Positions 52,557 through 64,000 of a DNA stretch of 64,000 bases are shown in pieces. Under the pieces are notes generated by a model. That model saw only the letters and a list, made by a program, of their open reading frames with translations. It was not told the origin of the DNA and did no database searches. The stretch is from Capronia americana (taxonomy: Eukaryota > Ascomycota > Eurotiomycetes > Chaetothyriales > Herpotrichiellaceae). The DNA lies in the NCBI GenBank assembly GCA_016110215.1, contig JADWQD010000003.1:1054001-1118000 (forward strand). The letters are read 5' to 3'. The position numbers and the translations under genes are program-made. Position 1 is the first letter of the stretch. Every line of letters starts with the position of its first letter.

Positions 52557-54702
52557 CTAGGGAGAGGTAGAGGTAGAAGCAGAGGCGAATGTATCGTGCG
52601 TTGTAGTCGAGGAGGGCCGAGCAGAGGAGAACTGATAGCCATATCGTCGAACCAGCTCGGGTATATCCTAAGTCGTGTAAAGAGGGGTCAGGGGTCAGCC
52701 CTATTCACATACACTCTGTACATAGCAGGAATCAATGTAACGTTACGGGTGGAGAAACCACTACTTACCCATCCAGCCCACTGCAAATTCGATGCATCGA
52801 TGCATTTCGTCGACATCATGGCGGCAGCGTCTTCTGCTTCTGGCTCGTACTCCAACTCCATTGTCAGAGTGTGATCGTGCTCGTCAAACTCAAAGTCCAG
52901 GCCCTGAACGTCGACGCTGCGCGGGGCCAGAGCACACTCGTGAGCCATCTCGAGCGTCGCTTCTGCGATCCGTGCCGCGTGCTCTGTGCTCCACGACCCC
53001 TCGGCCACGTTGAGCCATCTGAGTGCGTTGATGGCTCGACGGCGAGTTTCCACTTTTTCCGCCGACATTGCGACAAGGAAGATCGGCGCGATGAATCCTA
53101 GGGAGGGAGGGTTCTTGCGGCATGACTCTGCGGTGGTGAGCGGGTCGTAGCGCAGCACGTCTTCCACCTCGATGACGACGAAGTTGTGGCGGTAGCGTTC
53201 AGGGCCCGCGTTCTCGGGGGAGGAGTCGCGATCGTGGTTTTGCTCTTCCCCCGGTTCGGTCGCAGTGTAGTGGGCCCGTCTCTTCAGCTGATCGAGCAGA
53301 ATATTGGCTGCGACGTTGTGCACGATCAACATCCGGCGCATGTAGACTGGGCCCGTGGCCGTCAGGTTTTGAAACAGGTGCATCCATCTGTAGAGGCGTG
53401 CGTCGAGCTCGTCCAGCTGTTCCAGCTCTCTGATCAGAACGGTACGTGTGCTGTGAAGTGCTGCTTGTGCTTGGACCTGGCTCTTCAGTTTGAGGATGTC
53501 GTTGATACAATCGCTCAAGTATATCTCCGCCTCCTCTAGGTTGTCGAATGCAGGATGCTTGAAGGTCATGATCCGGACATCGCGGGTGGTCAGGCACAAT
53601 GTGCTCAGTTGGCCCGTTAGCTCTTCGATGCGGCATTTCGAGGCGAACTTGACGCCGTCGCGGATGGTGGGTTCGATGTACTTTGAGATGAGGTCGTTGG
53701 CAGGGTCTTTTGAACGGGGTTTGCTCTTCCACTCTCCCAGAATTTTGATTGCGGCTTTCATATGGTCGATGGCAGTTTGCCCGCTTCCATTGAAGTTCTC
53801 GAGTGCCCAGAAGATGACACATGCTGCGAGGACGATATCGATGGGAGGCTTATCGGCCACCAGGGCACGAATAGCAGCGTTGTAGTGGAACATGAAATTG
53901 TGGTTCGCCTTTTGAGACGCTACGCCGAGTGTGGTGAGGGATTGGTGCAGTGAAGCGAGTGCGATGATGGAGTGTTTGATAGAAGGTTGGTGCCATGTTG
54001 CTTGAGGGAGGATCACGCTCCACAGGTAGGGTTTCGAGTATACAGAGATTAAGTTGGATGTCTTTTCCAGGAAGAACTGGAAGCATTGGTATTCTTCTTG
54101 TGTGCCGAATCTGGGGTTGAGGGCGAGCTCTTGAGGATGAGGGTACGAGCTCAAGTAGGATTGAAATTGCAGATCGCCTGGCGGTGCTTGTTCAGGCTCT
54201 GGTTCAGCCGGAAGCGCTGCCAGTGCTGCTGCCGGCGATACTGCTGGTGGCGGAGTCGGCGTTGACGAGGATGAAGCAGGGTCAAACAGTCTGATCTTAG
54301 GCGGCGCATCTAAATCTTTGTTAGACAACACGAACGCGGGATAGCGCAACTCGGTCAGGAAAGAATGTTCTGTCAGTGATGGGGAGGACTCACATCCGCC
54401 ACACCTTATGTTGGATTTAATGCATCTGGCTGACAATCAGTAATGGAGGTGACGGCTTGTTGAGACCTACCCACCTCTGGCACCCTGGCTTGCCCTCATC
54501 ACATTTGATTCTTCTTTTCCTAGAAGCGGTTATCAATCATGGCGCACCTTGAGACTGGATGCGATTGAACGTACTTGCACGTCAAACATCCATTGAAAGT
54601 CTTGGGTGCCCACTTCTTCGTCCGGACTTTGTCGCCTGGCATGGTGCGAGGATGGTGTTGAGAATGTTCATCGGAATCGGTGGCGTTCGTATCAGCGGAC
54701 AT
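52557..54702 (-). CDS. Zn2Cys6 transcription factor with fungal-specific regulatory region
   Basis: Nuclear regulator. The zinc cluster is split over three small exons: FNGCLTCK, then KRRIKCDEGKPGCQR, then CIKSNIRCGG, followed by an intron (54310-54393) that restores the usual CGGY-xxPPK transition. Joined spacing is C-x2-C-x6-C-x6-C-x2-C-x6-C. A Pro/Ala-rich linker follows, then the helical regulatory region (TWHQPSIKHSIIALASLHQS; AFDNLEEAEIYLSDCIND; FIAPIFLVAMSAEKVETRR). A last intron (52668-52768) joins NLQWAGW to DIPELVRRYGYQF and gives a stop at 52557. The start is uncertain: MSADTNATD at 54702 or MPGDKVRTKK at 54642. No linked pathway is obvious, so its targets are unknown. Confidence 0.82.
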
Positions 54703-57531
54703 GGCGTTTACAGTTATACCTTCGACCATCTGATAGTCTGGCCTGCAGCGAAAGTTGTGGCAACGTCTGAGCCTCTTCGATCCGGCGAAGCAAGAATCTA
54801 GCTCTTCGGAGTGAGAGGTGAGCACATGAACAACTTGAGAAAGTAAATAGAAGGGCTAGGGATTGTTCGGTGGATTGTTTTGAACGCCGTCCCCCAGAGT
54901 CGCTTAGCGAGGTGAGAAGTAAGATAGGGTCCCAAGCATAAGAGTCGGTTAGGAATAGGTCCCCTCCACCTCCATGTGCGTTCATGTGAGAAGGGTAAGG
55001 CGCGAAAGCGGGAAGGCCAGGGGAAGAAGGGAAACAACGGGGTCTGGTTCCGAGCTCCAGGTTCCAGGGTTCTTCCAGGAACATTAATTTCAGCCTCGCG
55101 GTATTCATGGACGCCTTCTTCTTTAGAGATGATATGCTTGGCCGGACTTACCGTCACGCGGCTGTGTTTGTGGCCTTGTGTTCCTGGACGGTAGCCCCAC
55201 GGTCGATCGTCCGCCCATACGGTAAAACCATCGGTGAGTAGCTGGATTAACGTTCTGGAGCTGAGTCCGGTGGTGGGCCGAAGACAGGGACAAGTCACGT
55301 AGATGGTCGTCTTCTCGTTTGGCTGGGTGCGATGAAGAAAGCGTGACAAGATAGCTGGGATAATGCGTGCTCCCATTCGATGATCTGGGCAAGTCGCTCA
55401 GCAAGGCCACTTTTATGGTTTCTCGTTTGTACCAGGGCTGTGTATTTGACCTGTAAAGGGGCGAGAGCGAAGGGAAAGCCGTGGACCTGCAATAGGGCCA
55501 AAATGCCGTTCATTTCCGGGGTCGAGATCGGATCGTAGAAGGCGCCAGCTAGAGTCTAGGGGACTTGATTGGAAATGCATCGGATGGTAGCTTCCTCCCT
55601 GGTGTGCTCTTGCTGACGGAGCTGCCTGTCCCTCTAACCATGAATCATAAGCCATGTTCGTGGGCCCGATAGGGTACGTGGGTACTGGAGAGAACCCAGC
55701 AGGAGGTCGCCAGTCGACGCAGGTCATCCGTCGGGTGGAGAAAGCACAAGTCCACTTTGGTTAGAGCGGTAGGGCTTAACGATCTCTTTGGCACTAGGAA
55801 AGTCCAATGCATCGCTTCTACCGCTTCCACCGCTTGCCTTACAACTGATGAGATCCCCGGTTCAACATCTCCGCGTCTCACGGATGGTACCGTGAGCGGT
55901 AAATAGAGCGCGAAGAGCTGTAGTTTGATCGCAGACCAGCTAGGCAGTGCTCCACCTCCGTCCATGGCATTGGTAGAAGAAGGGTGGTATTGCTCTCTCA
56001 GAGTCACGGTCTGGTGGTCGATCGTCGCGACAATATGACTCTACGAAACGCCGCAACGGTGAGAGCGAGGACAAGGACAAGCGAACAAGACCTCTTTTCA
56101 GCTCCTTGGCCTAATTGTGACGAATCAAGAAACGATCTGCGATGCATACATAATCTATCCTCGTCAGTTGTTTGCGCAGTTTTCGACTCCGTCGGTTGCT
56201 GGCGGCTATAAGCGAACGAGACGTCGGATATTGTAATCCTACTCGTAGTCGGATCCGTTACCAAGTCTTACCATGCTCATATGAGCCAAGGAGCGATTTC
56301 GGCGGAGTTTGCGAGTGGTATTTGTAAGGGACGGTGGCGGTGCCTTAAAACTAAGCCTGGAAGACTCGGGGCCTGGATCTGGGGGTCCAATGTCCGATTG
56401 TATGTTGCGTTCGCAACTTTGTCCTTGTGCTCTAGCAATGAATGACGTCTCTCGGCGGCTGGTTGTAGGAGGCGAACGGCCCTCCGCGAGCGATATGCGT
56501 GAATTAGGGTAGGCGATGAGAAACGCGGGATCGTCGTCTGCAAACGCAAAAATACCACATCCAAAGCCTCAAGTTGGCATTGCCAGCCGACCGATCGACC
56601 ACCAAAAGACGCGATCATGTTGATCTTTGGCAGCGCGATAGGTCAGGCGGTATGGCAATGCCACCATTCGAGACATGTCCACCATACAATTTTCGTCCTC
56701 GCAACCGTCGCACCGACTCGATGCATCTCGGGGCAACCCAAGTCGAGTAATGCACCAGTTGGCAGTCGTCGACGGTCGCCCAATAGGGATTGAAAGGCGT
56801 GGTGTTCAGCCCTATGGCTCGGGAGTTGCTGGAAAAGCCCCCGAGGCGCGTAGCGTTCTCTGTGCTATGCACGTCCAGAGAAAAAGGAAAGTACACAGAA
56901 CCGAGCCAAGTGAGAGCTAGGGTAGCCGTGATGGTTGGTGGTGCACGAAGGGAAACTATTGCAAAGCGGCTTGCGACAAGGGCCAAAGGGCGCAGGCAAA
57001 TTGGGGAAGTGGAGGGAGGGTCGGGGGCCTTAGGTAAGCATCACGCAACCACTGACCTCACCTAGGCCTCACCTTGACCTCACCCAGACCTCAACTGGCA
57101 GCCTGTTCTGTTCTGGAACTCTGACCGTCCCGCAACGTTGTGCTGGGCTGGCCTAAGGCTGATTTGTGCATCACCCATAGACCGTACTTTTGCGTGCGGG
57201 TGCTGGCACCCAAGCGCCTAGCATTGCGGTCAGTAACACAAGATGCAGGGTCCCGGCTAGGGTTGCTTCCGCTCTTTCCTCAGTCGAACCTCTTTAGCAA
57301 CTTCCGGCGTTTCTGTGTTAGCCTGCGCTGCGTTGTGCCTGCCTAGGTTCGTCCTGTCTTGGCAGCTTTACCACCTGCCCTCCACACAATGCCAGCGCTT
57401 TCGCAAGCTCGTCGATGCCCAGACCGCTACTTGTACATTACTATTGCCACTGCCCAACTCCTCCCAGCTACAACAGTCTGTCGATAAATCCGCCGCGCGG
57501 CCGCTTCGTCCGTCCTCTGCTGACTACTGAA
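54703..57531. other. Long gene-poor region
   Basis: About 2.8 kb without a recognisable gene. Several open frames lack coding character. A short run of CCTCACC-like units lies near 57053-57093. It presumably includes the long promoter of the regulator and the former promoter of the GH47 pseudogene. Confidence 0.4.
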
Positions 57532-58452
57532 ATGGCCGACGGAAACATGGGTCCGCAACCCGATTTCAGTAGCGCCATGTGGCCCCTGCAAAGGCCAGCG
57601 AAAAGACTACACCTATTCATCGCGGCTACAATTCCAATCATTTATTTACTCATCGTCTTCTGGCTGAGGCCGGCGAGACATGATCAAATTCAGCATCACT
57701 TCCCCAACATCTCACTTGCCCAGTATGAGCGGCGCGCAGCCGTCGAATACGAGTTCTTGTACGCTTAGAAGGCATACAAAGAACACGCATGGATGGCAGA
57801 TGCCCTTTTACCGTTGACTGGACAACCAACACAACAATTCTGCGGTTGGGGAGCGACGCTGATAGACTCTCTTGACACCCTGTGTCTCATGGGCCTTGAA
57901 GATGAATGTAACCACGCCTTAAACGCCAGTCTAATACTTGACTTCACAAAATGTCTGGACAACGTTGAGGTGAACCTCTTCGAATCCACTATTCGAATCC
58001 TGGGAGGATTATTAGCAGCATATGATCTGACCAACGATGTCAGATTATTTCCCAAGCTAGTCGAAGTCGGTGATGTGTTACATTCCGCTTTCCGAACCCC
58101 GAACGGCATGCCTCGGACCCGATACAGACTGGGACAGAGTAAGGTACGGCCTCGAGCTCCCAGTAACGCTCCCTTGGCAGAGATTGGGACCTTGAGCCTG
58201 GAATTTGCGAGACTTTCACAAATTACTGGAGATCGCAGATACATGGACACCGTCGAGTTGCTGGGTCAGGTATTTGCTCGTACACAGCATGACTCTGGCA
58301 TACCAGGACTATGGCCGGAAACAGTCTGTCCGAGTTCGGTGGGAGGCCAAGGCTCATCTTTTGCTCGAGGACACCTCCGATGGTCTCTAGGTGCTGGCTC
58401 GGACTCTGCATAAGAGTATCTGCTCAAGGTCAAGAAAGAAGACACTAAGAGG
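57532..58452 (+). pseudogene. GH47 class I alpha-1,2-mannosidase pseudogene
   Basis: The frame from ATG 57532 shows a type II membrane start (KRLHLFIAATIPIIYLLIVF) and then GH47 landmarks: FCGWGATLIDSLDTLCLMGL, VNLFESTIRILGGLLAAYDL, HSAFRTPNGMPRTRY and LSLEFARLSQITGDRRYMDT. Two stops break the same frame. TAG at 57766-57768 sits in FLYA-stop-KAYKEHAWMADALLP, where relatives have a residue of the same helix. TAA at 58411-58413 sits in SLGAGSDSA-stop-EYLLK. After EYLLK homology ends, so more than half of the catalytic barrel is missing. Functional relatives trim mannose from N-glycans in the ER/Golgi. This copy cannot make an enzyme. Confidence 0.85.
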
Positions 58453-59008
58453 TAGATCTAGGCAAGAAGGCAAGATGGCAAGGCAGACGAGAATGGAAAG
58501 GATGCGGAGTGGGATTCGAAGACCGCGATGCAACGCAGCGCGCAAGCCGCGTGTCTGGTCTGGCTTGCTTTTTGGGGAGCGTGACCTTTTCATTCAGAGA
58601 GAGATTCAGCCCGTCTGGTCTGGTCTCATTTCGTCTCGTCTCGTCTCGATTCTCATTCTTGTTGCCTGTTTCTCACTGCCCGTTTTGTGCCATGCGCAAA
58701 CCAATGTCACTGTGACGGCGGGGATTGTTACTCAAATGTGATGTCAGGGGCCAGCTTTAATGGAGGTTCTCGTCAATTTGCATGGTTTTCACTGACATCA
58801 CATCACAACACATCATTTTTGGGATGCATAATATGCGGATCCGTCTCTAACGCTCACTGAGTGACCCTCACCGACTCTCCGACTCGATATAAATCAGACG
58901 GCTGTACAGTAAAAACAGACGAGGGTGCTCATTCCTCAGGGGTAGCAGAGAGCCTCTCTGCAGCTCGTGTGCATCTCGCTCATACACCACGTCACTCGAT
59001 TCGCTTAT
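58453..59008. other. Intergenic region
   Basis: No gene seen. CGTCTCGTCTCGTCTCG-type short repeats occur near 58628-58650. Confidence 0.4.
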
Positions 59009-60245
59009 TCAAGCATTCAACCAGTCCAGAAACTCGGGCGTGAAGTAACTGACTACGATTCCTGCCCCCGCCCTCAGGATACCCTCGGTACTCTCAAATG
59101 CCATGGTCTTCAAATCAAACACGCCAGCCTTCGCGCCCGCGTGGATCATGGCATACTCGCCGCTCACCTGGTACGCAGCAATTGGCATGTCCTTGGCAAT
59201 CTCCTTGGCATCGGAGATGATGTCGAGGAACGAAGACGCTGGTTTCACCATGATGATGTCCGCTCCTTCCTGGATATCGCGCACGATGGCCCGTCTCGCG
59301 AGCCCGCGACCACCGGGAGGAAGCTGGTAGCATTTCCGGTCCCCAAAGCTGGGACATGAGCCCGCGGCGTCGCGGAAGGGGCCGTACAAGCATCCCGAGA
59401 ACTTGGCCGCATAGGACATGAGGTTGACTTGGTGGGAGAGGCCCGCTTCGATGAGTTTCAGCTTGATGGCGCGGATCCGTCCGTCGTTCATGTCCGAGGG
59501 TGCCACACAGTGGGCGCCGGCATGTGCGTACGCCATCGCCACGTCAGAGATGCGCTCCACGCTCATAGCGTTGTTCAGGCTGCCGTCGTCGCGGAGAATG
59601 CCGCAGTGGCCGTGGGAGGTGTATTCACACAGACAGACATCCGCGACAACAAACAGCTGCGGGAAATTTCGCCGGATCAGTTGTATGCCCTTGATGACCG
59701 GTCCTTCGGGGTCGTCGGCCGCTGTGCCCAGTGCGTCTTTTGCGTCCGGTGCGAGAGGAACACCGAATAGTATAACGCTGCGGAGGCCCTTTTGCACGAG
59801 AGGCGTGAGGAAGGGGACCAGTTTATTGAGGCCCAGGCGGTTCTGGTTCGGGAGAGAGGGAATGGGTGTGATCTCGTTGGGGTTGTCGGTGATGAAGAGG
59901 GGGTAGATGAGCATGGACTGGTTCGAGTCAAGTCGTGTCAGCGCTTCGTGGTCAAGTTGATAGAGTAGCGATGAAGAATGAGCTGCTCACCTTGGTCAAT
60001 TGTCTCTCTGCTTGCCATGCTCGCGACAGAGGGTGGCTGTACCCGGCGTGGAGCTGACTTGAGATATCGCCTGCGATGCTCACGCTGGTGGCGGCGGTAG
60101 AGGTATAGGACCGGGCCATTGATGGCCGCGAGATAGTTGACTGCGTGTCATTGGTGCTGACATTGCTGGCGCTTGTCCGAGCAGTGTTGGGTTGGGACGA
60201 CGAGTCGCGGAATGCGATGTCCTGAACAAGCGATGAGAATGACAT
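59009..60245 (-). CDS. HEM2: Porphobilinogen synthase (delta-aminolevulinate dehydratase)
   Basis: Second step of haem synthesis: it condenses two 5-aminolevulinates to porphobilinogen, in the cytosol. Two exons separated by an intron at 59918-59990 (AAG|GTGAGC...CCAG|TCC) join RQLTK to SMLIYPLFI. The zinc-binding loop is VCLCEYTSHGHCG. The two active-site lysines are in MSYAAKFSG and IIMVKPASSF. The substrate region YQVSGEYAMI and the C-terminal FESTEGILRAGAGIVVSYF are standard. The N-terminal ~60 residues are Ser/Thr-rich and longer than in yeast Hem2. All catalytic residues are present. Confidence 0.95.
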
Positions 60246-60731
60246 TGTGGGTGAGGGTATGTCGCGCTCAATATCGGTCTCGGAGGTAGAATTAACACTG
60301 GCAAGTCGAAGTCGAGGCTGAGACAGTGTAGGGCATGCGCTGTCCTCAGCTTAAAGTGAAAGATGTCGTCGTCGGATAGCTGAGGCGAACTATTTTTCGC
60401 AAGCGGCAGCAAAGTCGGTCAGCCGAAATAAAATGCATACGAGTTGACGGGGGGGAGAAATCCGAAGCATCTCATTCGCCGGGCGAAAGATATGCCTCGG
60501 AAGTTGCGCGGATTAGGGAAAAATAAGAGGGCTGGAGGGACGCCCAGGCTGTTCTGGGGGCTGCAACAGTTTCAAAGTACTCGTACCCAGTTGGTCCGCG
60601 TACCCAATACGCAGCTACAAATCGACTCTACCAATCCTCTACCAATCCTCTACATGGTGATGTTCAACGTGGGGAATTACCACCGTCGCCGTTAACGCCT
60701 TCGCAATGCCAGACAAGCTGTACTCGTATCT
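60246..60731. other. Intergenic region
   Basis: Promoter of HEM2 and 3' flank of DRE2. No gene seen. Confidence 0.4.
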
Positions 60732-61830
60732 CTACAATTGTATATCGTTGTTCAAAAGGCGCACCTCTTCGCCAGGCTTGAAAGCGGGGAGACCGATATA
60801 GGGACATCCGTCACATCGGAATGCATCTGACGTAGATTAGCAAATGCACCATCGACGAAAAGCAGATTCAAAGCATACCTCCTAGACTGCAATTGCCACA
60901 GCTGCCAACTTTTCCTGGCACCGTAAAGTCAACCTCGGCTAGGTCGTCAGCTTGCAGTTTCAAAGTGTTCAATGCATTGTCGGCGTTCTCCCTCCGCGCT
61001 TTGTCTTCAGCTTCCAGTTTCTGCGCGAGGCCACAAGTGCAATCTTTGCACGCTCGTCGCCGTTTCGCCTTTGGCTTGCATTCAATGGCTAAGAACGATC
61101 AGTGAAAGTCGCCACCAGCCACAGGAGGGTTCGACTCACGAATTTTAACAGATCTCTGCAGGTCGTCCTCGTCCAGCAAGGTATCTTCGTCAATCAGGTC
61201 ATCGTCAGAATCATTGGTTCCATCGTCGAATCCCACACCCGCAGGTAGTATGTCGTCCACGCTTTTCCGCTTGCCATTCAACGATATTGTCATAGAATCT
61301 CCATTCGAGTTTCCATTGCTTAGACCGCCCGCAGCCTCCAAAGTCCTTTTCTTTCCAAATTTCAGCGGCACAGACACCTGCGCACCATAATCCACCTTCA
61401 CAAATCCAATGCCCGGTTGCGGGGATAGGCCTGCAAGGATAGCTTCGTTCTTCTCGGGTCCGTCAACGGCTCCGAATGACTGGTCTTGGCTGCGCAGGTG
61501 TCCACCGTTCTTCAGTGCCTTGACTAGCAAAGCTAGGATCTCCCGGTTCAGCAGATTCTGGCTCTCACGCCGTGAACCATCGGCATCGCTGAGAATGATG
61601 ATAACGTCGTACGTGGACTGCGGCAAGGACACGAGGCCTAGGGCGAGTCTATCCAACATTTGGAGGTCGGTGTGGGTGCGATCGTGCATTTCAATGACGG
61701 CCGTCAATTTCTCTTGGTGGGATGAAAGCGAGGGTGGCGAAAGTAGCAGGGTCCGCTTCGAGGACTGTGGCGCCTTGAAAGTCGGCATGACGAAGTCGTC
61801 CGAGGTATCCATTAGCACGGAGGGCGACAT
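60732..61830 (-). CDS. DRE2: Dre2/anamorsin, cytosolic Fe-S assembly factor
   Basis: Electron carrier that works with Tah18 early in cytosolic iron-sulfur protein assembly. Three exons; the start is 61830, or 61812 (MDTSDDFVMPTFK). The N-terminal methyltransferase-like domain covers about 1-160 (LALGLVSLPQSTYDVIIILS). An acidic linker (DDGTNDSDDDLIDEDTLLDEDD) leads to the CIAPIN1 domain. Both cluster motifs are complete: C-x9-C-x2-C-x-C (CKPKAKRRRACKDCTC) and C-x2-C-x7-C-x2-C (CGNC then CDGC). The end is LLNNDIQL. The introns lie at about 61090-61140 and 60832-60882, the second falling inside the last motif. Confidence 0.93.
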
Positions 61831-63166
61831 GGCGGCGGCGATGAGGTACTATTGCAGTATCGGATGGTGGTGTGAAAAAGTGAAGGGGAAATGACCCAAA
61901 GACCAGGGCTTAGAAATCGGAATTTGTGACGTGCGCTAGAGGGGCAGTTGGGACGCTAGTCCTGCCCTGCAGGTTTCCGTCGCGTCGCCTCTGCCTTTGC
62001 TCTGTTTACTTTACCCACGTGGGAGTCTGATTGAATTCAGTTCCTGAATGCCTGGGCCAAAGAGTACTGATATCGCAGGACCAGATTCTTCAGTTCCTAA
62101 AGTCTCTTTGATGGGTGAATTTGTTGCTTGATCATGAGAGTTATGTCCAAGCCCTCACGTCTCGGAGCTCGCCGGTATTCTCCGCTCTCACACCACCAAA
62201 GGGCCAAACATGGCTTGAGAAGCTGAGGCTATCTCCCTGCCCCAGTACTAGGTACCTAAAGGCTCCAGGTGACCGAATATGCGCAGAACCTGACTATTTG
62301 TATCATAATGGACCCAGTCTGTGATATCATCCCCATAATCATTTGACGATTGCTCAATATTCTCTCAGAATTGCCGCATAAGGTACCCACCGTGGGGTCT
62401 CTGACCACAGACTGTTTCGCTGGCGTACCTTGTACGTCTGGCCTGCGAGATGCTCGGTATTCCCGGCTCCATCGCTGCGCTACAGATCCTCATTCCAGCC
62501 TTGCTGGTAACTGGCAGATTGGTACCTGAATCAGAAGCCTTTGATATAGTGGGCTGGCGTCAAGTGGGTACAAACCAAGCACGAACCCCGCCCTAAGTAA
62601 GCGGAATTGGAAAGGTGGAGGTCACGAATCCGGGGAAGGAGCCCTCGCCATTGGAGCGAACGGTGTAGAAAGGCCCAGAAAAAGCGCAGGGTCATGCGAG
62701 CACCGGGCCTTGCTCTGCCAGTTCTCCCCAATCATGATAAACAGTGTCTAGAGCTTTCTAAGCCACCTTGTTCCGGCTTCATCTTCCCTGACTTAATCAA
62801 ATCTCTCCAACCAGCCCCGTTCAGCTTAGAAGCAAATCGAAACCTCACTCGCCCTTCTTCACTTCCTGTCCCTTCAACCGTGATCTCGCCTATCGCCAAT
62901 ACCACCAAGCAAGCAAGTGATCAGTGAGGTGAGTCGTATTTCGATTAAATCGAAGATCGATCATCCTAGAGGTGGCCCGAGCTTCACTTTCCTTTGATCT
63001 GCAGGGTCGCGTGTCCTTCTTGTTCCCTTGCTCGTACCTCTACTCCAACTTCATCTCATTGACTCTTACTCTCACTACAGCCACAATCTACCACTACACT
63101 GACTCTTGAATCACTCTGTTACTGTCTATCACCTCTACACTGTCCCCTAGAACCTTTCACGCAATC
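61831..63166. other. Intergenic region
   Basis: No gene seen. The last 150 bases are C/T-rich and probably the 5' UTR of the next gene. Confidence 0.4.
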
Positions 63167-63678
63167 AGTAAGTCATTCCGGGGCCTCCATGCCGACGCTC
63201 CACTGACCACTGACTCCTCAGTGACTCGTACAAACAAAGGAAACGACCGCAACCACAGTGCCATCGCCGATGGTACCGCCCTCCCTGAAGAACGTCTCCC
63301 CCGCTACTTCGCCAAACATGGCCACGTTGATGCTGATCCCAAAGCTGTCAAGAAGCAAGGCGGTGGTAAGGGCAACTGGTAAGACTTCACTCTCACAATT
63401 GGCAACTGCGCCTGGATACTGATGCCGATAGGGGCCGTGATGGCGAAGAAGGTCAAGACTATGGCTACACTTTCAACAACGCTCGTCGCCGATCCAACTC
63501 TAGCACCCAAGCTCTAGGTGACTTCAAGACCAAATTCGAAACCATGGATACCGACCCTGTCTTCGAGGAAGAGTTGCACGGACCGACCGACGAGGACATT
63601 GAGAAGGCTTCCACCCATGACAGCACTGACTCCAGCACCTTGGAAGGAAGTGTTGATGATGATGACAAGAAGATGTAA
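63167..63678 (+). CDS. Stf2/Tma10-like ATPase-stabilising-factor family protein, 134 aa
   Basis: A small hydrophilic protein related to yeast Stf2 and Tma10, linked to stabilisation of inhibited F1Fo-ATPase and to desiccation tolerance. Three exons: 63167 (a single coding base, A), 63222-63378 and 63432-63678. The intron at 63168-63221 (GTAAGT...CTCAG) splits the start codon A|TG, so the protein begins MTRTNKGNDRN, matching the MTRTNKW start of the yeast protein. Without the intron there is no Met before the conserved part. The family core PRYFAKHGHVDADPKAVKK then QGGGKGNWG is clear, followed by RRRSNSSTQALGDFKTKFE. The acidic C-terminus (DEDIEKAS... DDDDKKM) is longer than in yeast. Confidence 0.82.
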
Positions 63679-64000
63679 CACTACAAACACTTTACTGAGA
63701 GATGACGGCATGAACCTTCATTCTCTACATACGGCGCTGGAGGATGGTGCTTTGTACGGCTGTATAACTGTGACACAATACAGCGAGGGTTTAAGCTGCT
63801 GTGCTCAACCCTGTTCAACTGAATGAGCTCGAATCAGGGATGGCACGAATGATTCAAACATGTATTAGCAGAGCAGGAATCAAATCCATCACTGGAGTGT
63901 GACAACAGAATATCCCGCCGGCTGGTTACATCATAGTCTCGTTGTGAATCCTTACTGCTACTGTCCCGCTCGCTGAGTGCCGGTTACCGGGGCCTTGTTC
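63679..64000. other. Intergenic region at the window edge
   Basis: 3' flank of the Stf2-like gene. No gene seen. Confidence 0.4.

Noticed and set aside
57721..57768. Reading the first GH47 stop as part of a 47-nt intron (GTATGA...TTAG)
   Set aside because: The interval encodes conserved family sequence (RRAAVEYEFLYA, then KAYKEHAW), so the stop lies in true coding sequence.

Overview
The window is nuclear DNA of a filamentous ascomycete (Pezizomycotina). The evidence is many short GT..AG introns (about 45-100 nt), fungal-only families (Zn2Cys6 regulators, DUF3984, an alpha-glucoside-type MFS carrier, a Stf2-like factor, a YVC1-like channel) and one dispersed 5S rRNA gene outside any rDNA unit. 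Class or order cannot be fixed from the sequence. I see no transposon, tRNA or viral element. Gene structures were read by eye from translations, splice signals and frame continuity.

Layout. 0-3 kb: two small unknown proteins among simple repeats. 3.5-17.2 kb: what looks like a small nutrient-use or specialised-metabolism cluster without a backbone synthase. It holds a Zn2Cys6 regulator, an amino-acid/choline-type APC permease, a phytanoyl-CoA-dioxygenase-like enzyme, an MFS sugar carrier, a Baeyer-Villiger-type flavin monooxygenase and a zinc alcohol dehydrogenase. Promoters of four of these genes share CCG-N2-CGG palindromes. 17.6-25 kb: housekeeping and unknown genes (homocysteine S-methyltransferase head-to-head with ornithine carbamoyltransferase, an FHA-domain protein, a DUF3984 protein).

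25.3-35.3 kb: the most distinctive segment. It is a one-strand array of paralogues with an N-terminal DUF7918-like domain: four apparently intact copies, one clear pseudogene and one heavily decayed remnant. A 5S rRNA gene and a secreted S1/P1 nuclease gene sit inside the array. All intact copies end in a hydrophobic-acidic motif resembling a SUMO-interacting motif, and two copies use GC-AG introns confirmed by frame and paralogy.

35.6-52 kb: conserved cell-biology genes (Nup133, a short-chain dehydrogenase, Sgt2, a Trp/Thr-rich surface protein, a YVC1-like channel, Spc25, Rud3). 52-64 kb: a second Zn2Cys6 regulator, a GH47 mannosidase pseudogene with two in-frame stops, porphobilinogen synthase, Dre2 and a Stf2-like protein whose start codon is split by an intron. 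The housekeeping genes are unlinked in function.
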